Shown here: positions 58,766 to 64,000 of the stretch, piece after piece
Layout of the letters: every line of letters starts with the position of its first letter
Position numbering within the stretch: position 1 is the stretch's first letter
NCBI GenBank assembly: GCA_040385875.1
Contig: JAZKGO010000043.1
Location: 1 to 64,000, forward strand
Length of the DNA: 64,000 bases
Direction of reading: 5' to 3'
Source of the DNA: JANMZR01 sp040385875
GTDB lineage: Bacteria; Bacteroidota; Bacteroidia; Cytophagales; Spirosomataceae
The notes under the pieces: generated by a model
Databases searched by the model: none
Told to the model about the DNA's origin: nothing
Seen by the model: only the letters and a program-made list of their open reading frames with translations
Program-made: the position numbers and the translations under genes

Positions 58766-61501
58766 CTAGGAAAAAGCCCTTTCAATTAAATTAACTTGCT
58801 CCTCATTATGTACTTTCAAGAAACCGGTGGCTGGAGAGGCGCTCTTCTTACGAGCCACCAATCCTTCAAAAACTTTCCACCCATATTCACGAATAATATA
58901 AGACCAATATCCCATATTTTCAGGTTCCTCTTGTACCCAGTGCACCGACGCATTTTTGTATTTTGCTAATTCTGCATCCACTTTAGCATTAGGGAAAGGG
59001 TGCAATTGCTCTATTCTAATGATAGCAACATCTTTACGGTTATCTTTTTCCTGTTTTTCTGCTAAATCAAAGAATATTTTACCCGAACAAAGTAGCACTT
59101 TTTTTACTTTTTTAGAATCTGCAAAGCTATCACCATATACTTCAGTAAAAGAGCCTTTTACAAAGTTTTCGATAGGTGAAACTACCTTAGGATGACGGAA
59201 AAGGGATTTAGGAGACATTACCACTAATGGTTTTCTGAAATCCCAACTGAGTTGTCTCCTTAAAGCATGAAAAATATTACTTGGAGTGGTGATATTACAA
59301 ATAACCATATTGTCTTCAGCCGCTAATTGTAAAAATCGCTCAGGACGGGCATTTGAATGCTCTGGTCCCTGGCCTTCATAGCCGTGTGGCAATAACATTA
59401 CTAATCCATTCTGTGTTTGCCATTTCGATTCATTCGAGCAAATAAACTGGTCAATCATGGTCTGGGCTCCATTGGCAAAGTCGCCAAATTGAGCTTCCCA
59501 TACCACCAAAGCATCTGGATTAGCCAAGGCATAGCCAAATTCAAATCCTAAAACACCATATTCAGATAGCAACGAATTGTATATTTGCAATTTTTCCTGA
59601 TCGGCATCAATATAATTCAATGAATTGTAAGATTCATTTGTATCCGCTTCATGCAATACCGCATGCCTATGCGAAAATGTACCACGCTGCACATCCTGAC
59701 CAGAAACTCTTACAATTTTATTTTCTAAAAGTATCGAGCCATAAGCTAGCAATTCCGCAGTTGCCCAATTCAATTGCCCACTTTCAAAATAGGCTTTTCG
59801 ATCTGTCAATAATTTTTCAATTTGCTTAAGTGCTTTAAAATTGGCGGGAAGTTTTGTAATCGCCTTACTAATTTTGGAAATTGTTTCTAATGAAATTCCT
59901 GTTTCCGGCGAATTTTCAAAATCTTTATTTTCTGAAAAACGCAACTCAGCCCAACGATTATCCAATTTTAATGGCTTGTAAGGAGGTCTTATTTTTTGCT
60001 TTACCTCATCTAGTCTAGCTTGTAATTCAGCTTTAAATTCAGAATCCATCTGTATGGCTAGTTCAGCATGCACATCGCCTTGGGCTACCAGTTTTTGATT
60101 GTATATTTCTCTTGGATTTGGATGGGAAGCTATAATATTATAGAGAGTAGGTTGGGTGAATTTTGGCTCATCTGACTCATTATGGCCATATCTACGATAG
60201 CAGACCATATCAATAAATACGTCTCTGTTAAATGCTGCACGAAATTCCACTGCCATTTTTGAAACAAAAACTACTGCTTCAGGATCATCTCCATTTACGT
60301 GAAATACTGGAGCATCAATAATTTTAGCGATATCTGTACAATAAATAGACGAGCGAGCATCCTCAAAATCAGTAGTAAAACCTACTTGATTGTTAATCAC
60401 AAAATGTAATGTGCCTCCAGTTTCATAGCCCTTCAATTTGGCCATTTGTGTTACCTCATATACAATCCCTTGACCAGCCACTGCTGCATCACCATGAATT
60501 ACGATGGGTAATATTTTATCATAATCACCCTCATAGTGGGCATCCGCTCTTGCTCTGCAAAAGCCCTCCACCACTGGATTTACAGCTTCCAAATGGGAGG
60601 GGTTGGGTGCCAATTTTAGCGAAATTTCTTTTTGAGAAGGAGTAATATATTTGGATGAATAACCTAAATGGTATTTTACGTCACCATCGCCATGAACTTC
60701 ATCTGGTACATTGCCTTCGAAACCATCAAATATCGCTTCATAGCTTTTACCCATAATGTTTGCCAAAATATTGAGCCTTCCTCTATGCGCCATGCCAATC
60801 ATAACTTCTTGAGTACCAAGCTCTGCGGCTTTATTGATGATGGCATCTAAAGCAGGAATGGTGGTTTCGCCACCTTCTAATGAAAACCGCTTTTGACCTA
60901 AAAATTTGGTGTGGAGGAAGTTTTCAAAAACGACTGCCTCATTCAGTTTTTCTAAAATTTGCTTTTTTTCGTCAATTGGCAAATTAAAAGCAACTGCCTC
61001 TTTTTCTATTTTGTTGCGAAGCCATTCTTTTACGTCAGGCTCTCTTATATAGGAATATTCGAAACCAATATGGCCTGAATAAATTTTATTCAATGTACCA
61101 ATGATAGTACTCAATTTGGATTTGCCGATTCCAAGAAATTTACCCGCTTCAAATTCAACTTCTAAATCAGCATCAGAAAGGGAATAATCGCCCAAGTCGA
61201 GTCTGGGTCTGCGGTCTTTTCTACCTCTCACTGGATTGGTTTGAGCCAATAAGTGACCTCTAGATCTAAAAGCCTTAATCAGACTGATCACAGCCATTTC
61301 TTTTTGAACCTGATTAGTATCAGTAGAAGTAATTGTGCCATTTGTGGTGGCTTTTTGCTCCCCCCAAGTCAAAGAAAAATCGAAGCCCTTGAAAAATTTT
61401 TGCCAACTTTCATCAACCGAATTTACGTCATTTTTATATGACTCATACAGGTCAGAAATGGCTGCCACATCTGCATTGGCTAAAAAAGAAAATGAATCCA
61501 T
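58766..61501 (-). CDS. sucA: 2-oxoglutarate dehydrogenase E1 component
   Basis: 911 residues. Thiamine-diphosphate enzyme that decarboxylates 2-oxoglutarate and hands succinyl to E2. N-terminal E2-binding helix SFLANADVAAISDLYESYKNDVNSVDESWQKFFKGF; IGMAHRGRLNILANIMGKSYEAIF; HGDAAVAGQGIVYE; ThDP/Mg motif FHVNGDDPEAVVF; VCYRRYGHNESDEPKFTQP; HRHAVLHEAD; LLPHGYEGQGPEHSNARPERFLQLAA near the C-terminus. Full length. First gene of the sucA-sucB operon; E3 (lpd) is elsewhere. A -7 box lies 21 bp upstream. Confidence 0.97.
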   Translation of the reverse strand: MDSFSFLANADVAAISDLYESYKNDVNSVDESWQKFFKGFDFSLTWGEQKATTNGTITSTDTNQVQKEMAVISLIKAFRSRGHLLAQTNPVRGRKDRRPRLDLGDYSLSDADLEVEFEAGKFLGIGKSKLSTIIGTLNKIYSGHIGFEYSYIREPDVKEWLRNKIEKEAVAFNLPIDEKKQILEKLNEAVVFENFLHTKFLGQKRFSLEGGETTIPALDAIINKAAELGTQEVMIGMAHRGRLNILANIMGKSYEAIFDGFEGNVPDEVHGDGDVKYHLGYSSKYITPSQKEISLKLAPNPSHLEAVNPVVEGFCRARADAHYEGDYDKILPIVIHGDAAVAGQGIVYEVTQMAKLKGYETGGTLHFVINNQVGFTTDFEDARSSIYCTDIAKIIDAPVFHVNGDDPEAVVFVSKMAVEFRAAFNRDVFIDMVCYRRYGHNESDEPKFTQPTLYNIIASHPNPREIYNQKLVAQGDVHAELAIQMDSEFKAELQARLDEVKQKIRPPYKPLKLDNRWAELRFSENKDFENSPETGISLETISKISKAITKLPANFKALKQIEKLLTDRKAYFESGQLNWATAELLAYGSILLENKIVRVSGQDVQRGTFSHRHAVLHEADTNESYNSLNYIDADQEKLQIYNSLLSEYGVLGFEFGYALANPDALVVWEAQFGDFANGAQTMIDQFICSNESKWQTQNGLVMLLPHGYEGQGPEHSNARPERFLQLAAEDNMVICNITTPSNIFHALRRQLSWDFRKPLVVMSPKSLFRHPKVVSPIENFVKGSFTEVYGDSFADSKKVKKVLLCSGKIFFDLAEKQEKDNRKDVAIIRIEQLHPFPNAKVDAELAKYKNASVHWVQEEPENMGYWSYIIREYGWKVFEGLVARKKSASPATGFLKVHNEEQVNLIERAFS

Positions 61502-61522
61502 TTATAAAATAACTATTTTAAA

Positions 61523-61530
61523 CAAAGTTA
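61523..61530 (-). promoter_or_regulatory. -7 box TAACTTTG before sucA
   Basis: Exact TAnnTTTG on the minus strand, 21 bp upstream of the sucA ATG. The 249-bp region up to the PorP/SprF gene is otherwise AT-rich without visible structure. Confidence 0.45.
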
Positions 61531-61750
61531 AAAGATGCAATTTATTAAAACGCATTATTGATAAGTTTTTAGGAGAAAATTTAAAAATTTCTTGGAAATA
61601 TTAAATAAATTAAAGAAAACAAAAATTGAAATATATTTACAATAAACTCTTCAACTGGCTTGTTTTAATTCAATAAAATTTCAAATTGTTTGGTTAATAA
61701 ACAGATTTTTTGACTTTTAAATTGCTCAAGAATAGATTTTTTGCATAAAA

Positions 61751-62434
61751 CTAGAAAAATCTGAAATTGTTGATTTTGCCAGTTAAATTATCAAAGTCAT
61801 ATCGCAAGGTGAATGTATAAAGGCCTAAATTGGAGCTTCGACCAGTTTGNNNNNNNNNNNNNNNNNNNNNNNNNNNNNNNNNNNNNNNNNNNNNNNNNNN
61901 NNNNNNNNNNNNNNNNNNNNNNNNNNNNNNNNNNNNNNNNNNNNNNNNNAAATAAGCACCAGCGCCTGCTACGGGTTTGAAATCATAAGCACCTGATAAA
62001 TAGCCTGGTATCTGCACAAAACCCGCTTGAGCACCAATAGATATTGAGATACTATCTGTAAAATGATGTCTAAAATTACCACTTAAATCAAAGCCCGTTC
62101 CGCCTCCTACGGTTTGTCCAAAGCTAGAGTTAAAGGCTTGAATACCCATCCCAAATTTACCTTTGGCCAATGGTGTATTGTAAGACAAATATTGGGAGGA
62201 TCCTGCCCCTTGCAAAACCAGAGATTGTTTCCTGACTATTATTGAAATGGATGCAATGCCATTACTGCCCGCATAAGCTGGGTTAATAGCCAATGGGTTT
62301 TGCGGATAAGTTACATATAGAGCCTCTTGTTGAGCTGTTGATATATTTATATGGAAGATAAATAGTACAAACGTGAGGATTAGATTTTGTTTCAAAATGT
62401 ATTCTTGTAAACTTTTGATTGGAATCAAATTCAT
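61751..62434 (-). CDS. PorP/SprF family T9SS membrane protein, interrupted by a scaffold gap
   Basis: Signal peptide about residues 14-34 (NLILTFVLFIFHINISTAQQ), then the PorP/SprF start: EALYVTYPQNPLAINPAYAGSNG, IIVRKQSLVLQGAGSSQYLSYNTPLAKGKFGMGIQAFN. The C-terminal beta-strand region ends GLYTFTLRYDFDN. The 100-N gap (61850-61949) takes out part of the barrel: visible length is about 190 residues against a usual 300 or so. SprF-type proteins are outer-membrane partners that let specific large T9SS substrates attach. The start overlaps the stop of the next gene upstream (ATGA). Confidence 0.85.
   Translation of the reverse strand: MNLIPIKSLQEYILKQNLILTFVLFIFHINISTAQQEALYVTYPQNPLAINPAYAGSNGIASISIIVRKQSLVLQGAGSSQYLSYNTPLAKGKFGMGIQAFNSSFGQTVGGGTGFDLSGNFRHHFTDSISISIGAQAGFVQIPGYLSGAYDFKPVAGAGAYXXXXXXXXXXXXXXXXXXXXXXXXXXXXXXXXXXQTGRSSNLGLYTFTLRYDFDNLTGKINNFRFF
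61850..61949. other. Scaffold gap (100 N) inside a PorP/SprF gene
   Basis: Exactly 100 N, the same size as the three other gaps, so the true length is unknown. Confidence 0.97.
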
Positions 62435-63393
62435 ATTTTTTGTTTCTTTTTCAGATAATCAATATCCAATCGAAGCATTATTTGTTGTTTGATATTTGAA
62501 TAGCTACTTGAATTATTTATTAAGTTCACACTATAAGCTAATCTTGCTTTTTTTATAATAATTTCGGCCACTACCAGTAATGGTTTATTTTGATTTTTGA
62601 TCTGCTCGGCCCCAATTCGCTGGTACCAAAGGCCTAGGCTATATTTTTCATTCAACATCACACTTGATTGAATATCCAAACCTTTTTGATAGGGATTTTT
62701 TGTGAAACGATACAATCCGCCCGAGGTCAACTTCAATTTATCAGATAATTTGAAATCCTTTTCTAATGAAAAATAAGCAGGTCGCTCCAACACTACCTGA
62801 GTATTTGGATCAATGACTAAAGGAATCTGGTTTTTAATTATATTTGGAATCGCAATTCCAATATGCCATTGATTAGCATTTAAAAAAACACCCGCACCTA
62901 ATAAATATTGATTCTCTGAATATTGGCCAGCGCTGTTGATTGGTGTTTTTGAAATGATTGCGGAGGAATTTTTATCCGCTTCCTTTACAACAGTAAGTGT
63001 ATTATTATTTTCATAATCAATTGTTGTGTTTACCTGCCCACCAGTAAAACCATAAGAGAAAGTGGTATTTTCACCCAATTTGATGTGTTTGGAAATACTC
63101 AAAGATAGGTTTTTGAGATAAGTGTAATTATAAGAATAGTCTGAATATTGAACCGCCAGCCCCATTGATTTAAGGATCGGCACTTCCATTGCCAAATAGT
63201 AATTCTTGAGATTTTCGGTTTCATTTAGGTCTCCATATTGGCCTAAAACTACTGCATGTAGTTTTTGGTCAAGACTTGCCAAAGCAGGATTATGACCCAG
63301 TTTCTGAAATGGATAGGATTCTGTAAGCCCAGTCTGCTGGGCAATTGTTGACTTAGCTGCTACTATTAACCAAATAAAAATAAGGTTCTTCAT
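62431..63393 (-). CDS. PorP/SprF family T9SS membrane protein
   Basis: 320 residues, signal peptide 1-18. Opening QTGLTESYPFQKLGHNPALASLDQK is the diverged counterpart of the PorP/SprF NPAYAG motif. The remainder is a 14-16 strand outer-membrane barrel with alternating residues (LAVQYSDYSYNYTYLKNLSLSISKHIKLG, FSYGFTGGQV, GAGVFLNANQWHIGIAIPNI, KYSLGLWYQRIGAEQI). Its neighbour 3' shares a 4-base ATGA overlap, and the secreted T9SS-substrate gene lies 35 bp 5'. The three are most likely a transcriptional unit: substrate then two SprF-like partners, one of them diverged. Confidence 0.85.
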   Translation of the reverse strand: MKNLIFIWLIVAAKSTIAQQTGLTESYPFQKLGHNPALASLDQKLHAVVLGQYGDLNETENLKNYYLAMEVPILKSMGLAVQYSDYSYNYTYLKNLSLSISKHIKLGENTTFSYGFTGGQVNTTIDYENNNTLTVVKEADKNSSAIISKTPINSAGQYSENQYLLGAGVFLNANQWHIGIAIPNIIKNQIPLVIDPNTQVVLERPAYFSLEKDFKLSDKLKLTSGGLYRFTKNPYQKGLDIQSSVMLNEKYSLGLWYQRIGAEQIKNQNKPLLVVAEIIIKKARLAYSVNLINNSSSYSNIKQQIMLRLDIDYLKKKQKI

Positions 63394-63428
63394 CCTAGTA
63401 AAGTTTTACTTGTTGAATAATTACAAGT

Positions 63429-64000
63429 CTAATTTAATATAATCTTTTGATAATAAGCGGTTTTATGGTCTTTTTCTAGACTAAAAAAATACATTCCTGA
63501 TGGTAAATTATTCCTTTCGAAGGTGAATTCAAAAGCACCAATATCTAAATATTGTTTGAGAATGGTGTATACAGTTTTGCCAGAAATATCTTTAATTGTA
63601 GCCTCCACAAATTGTTTTTTAGTGGTTCCGAAGCTTATTTTTGATTGCGAAGCCATGGGATTTGGATAAATAAATGGCTTTTCAATGTCCACCTTTATGG
63701 CTTCTTCTGCCAAAAGATCAGAATTTAAAACTGCAGAGGCATCCATCCAAACAAGTCGGTCTGTTATCCACTTTTTGGCATAACTTATTTCATCATTATA
63801 AGTAATGCCTACATAATTATTGGGCCAAACGTAACGCCCGAGTATAGGCCATTCATTAAAATTTCTTAGCTGAGCCTCTTCCAATAGATTGGTTGAAGAA
63901 TCGAATTGGAAGAATATATTTTCATTTGAAAGTGACCCATTTCTGAGTTCTTTCCATCTTTTTTTAAGCTTTGCTTGAAAGCTTTCATCCCTCAATAATT
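63429..64000 (-). CDS. T9SS type A sorting-domain protein, C-terminal fragment at the window edge
   Basis: At least 190 residues; the frame runs off the right edge, so the protein is larger. The last 80 residues are the type A C-terminal signal: FIYPNPMASQSKISFGTTKKQFVEATIKDISGKTVY, then LPSGMYFFSLEKDHKTAYYQKIILN with the usual YPNP, DxxGKxV and LxxGxYFxxL...xKIxx motifs. The preceding part (VGITYNDEISYAKKWITDRLVWMDA) resembles the end of a CotH-like kinase domain, which is inference from short motifs. The protein is secreted across the outer membrane by the T9SS and anchored at the surface. It lies 35 bp upstream of two PorP/SprF genes. Confidence 0.85.
   Translation of the reverse strand, partial: LLRDESFQAKLKKRWKELRNGSLSNENIFFQFDSSTNLLEEAQLRNFNEWPILGRYVWPNNYVGITYNDEISYAKKWITDRLVWMDASAVLNSDLLAEEAIKVDIEKPFIYPNPMASQSKISFGTTKKQFVEATIKDISGKTVYTILKQYLDIGAFEFTFERNNLPSGMYFFSLEKDHKTAYYQKIILN

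Noticed and set aside
1..64000. tRNA or rRNA genes
   Set aside because: No acceptor/T-arm patterns or rRNA stretches were noticed on either strand; short non-coding regions are accounted for by repeats, terminators and promoters.

Overview
The window is AT-rich and comes from a member of the Bacteroidota, most likely a Cytophagales-like aerobe. The evidence is two PorP/SprF-type type IX secretion (T9SS) proteins beside a secreted protein with a T9SS type A C-terminal domain, a second protein with a gliding-type C-terminal domain, a DUF1080 protein, DUF5117/DUF4953 metalloprotease, Bacteroidota-type -7 promoter boxes (TAnnTTTG), almost no Shine-Dalgarno sequences and several TTG starts. Four runs of exactly 100 N mark scaffold gaps, so this is a draft or metagenome assembly. 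The gaps cut mutS2, a repeat array, a glycosyltransferase junction and a PorP/SprF gene. No rRNA, tRNA, CRISPR or phage genes are visible.

Layout. 1-3.4 kb: sugar isomerase/epimerase, conserved small protein, DUF1080 hydrolase and a YVTN beta-propeller. 3.4-11 kb: ABC exporter, DUF4126, CBM9-like protein, large zinc metalloprotease, METTL25-like methyltransferase. 11-13.4 kb: translationally coupled NTF2-like pair plus dgkA, then an AT-rich secreted protein. 13.4-19.6 kb: leuS, a TMTC-like GT-C/TPR protein and an EamA transporter. 19.7-25.5 kb: small heat shock protein, M20 amidohydrolase, metH. 25.7-28.6 kb: an AT-rich orphan with an RNYxxH motif overlapping an Lrp regulator, then three paralogous lipoproteins. 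28.6-35.4 kb: mutS2, miaE, an IS200/RAYT-like transposase with a hairpin repeat array, and an AddB-like nuclease. 35.6-45.2 kb: a LamG surface protein and a polysaccharide cluster (flippase, glycosyltransferases, methyltransferases, SGNH esterase). 45.2-49.1 kb: yicC, pdxA, GntR regulator, 2-hydroxyacid dehydrogenase. 49.3-52.7 kb: atpA-atpG without the rest of the ATP synthase operon, and tatD. 52.7-61.5 kb: Gfo/Idh/MocA oxidoreductase, murF, cysteine desulfurase, DUF4177-like protein, sucB and sucA. 61.7-64 kb: T9SS substrate and PorP/SprF pair.

Most of the window is housekeeping. The signal that ordinary annotation does not explain is a group of four elements (5151-5276, 15354-15428, 50943-51016, 55454-55539), each built from two inverted arms of degenerate heptamers. 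The heptamer sequence changes from element to element, but the period of 7 and the inverted arrangement persist. One element lies in frame inside the leuS editing domain, one fills the atpA-atpG spacer, and one supplies the stop codon of a cysteine desulfurase. A second notable system is the IS200/RAYT-like transposase followed by at least two 134-bp tandem units with bulged hairpins. A third is a 144-bp inverted-repeat element upstream of leuS.
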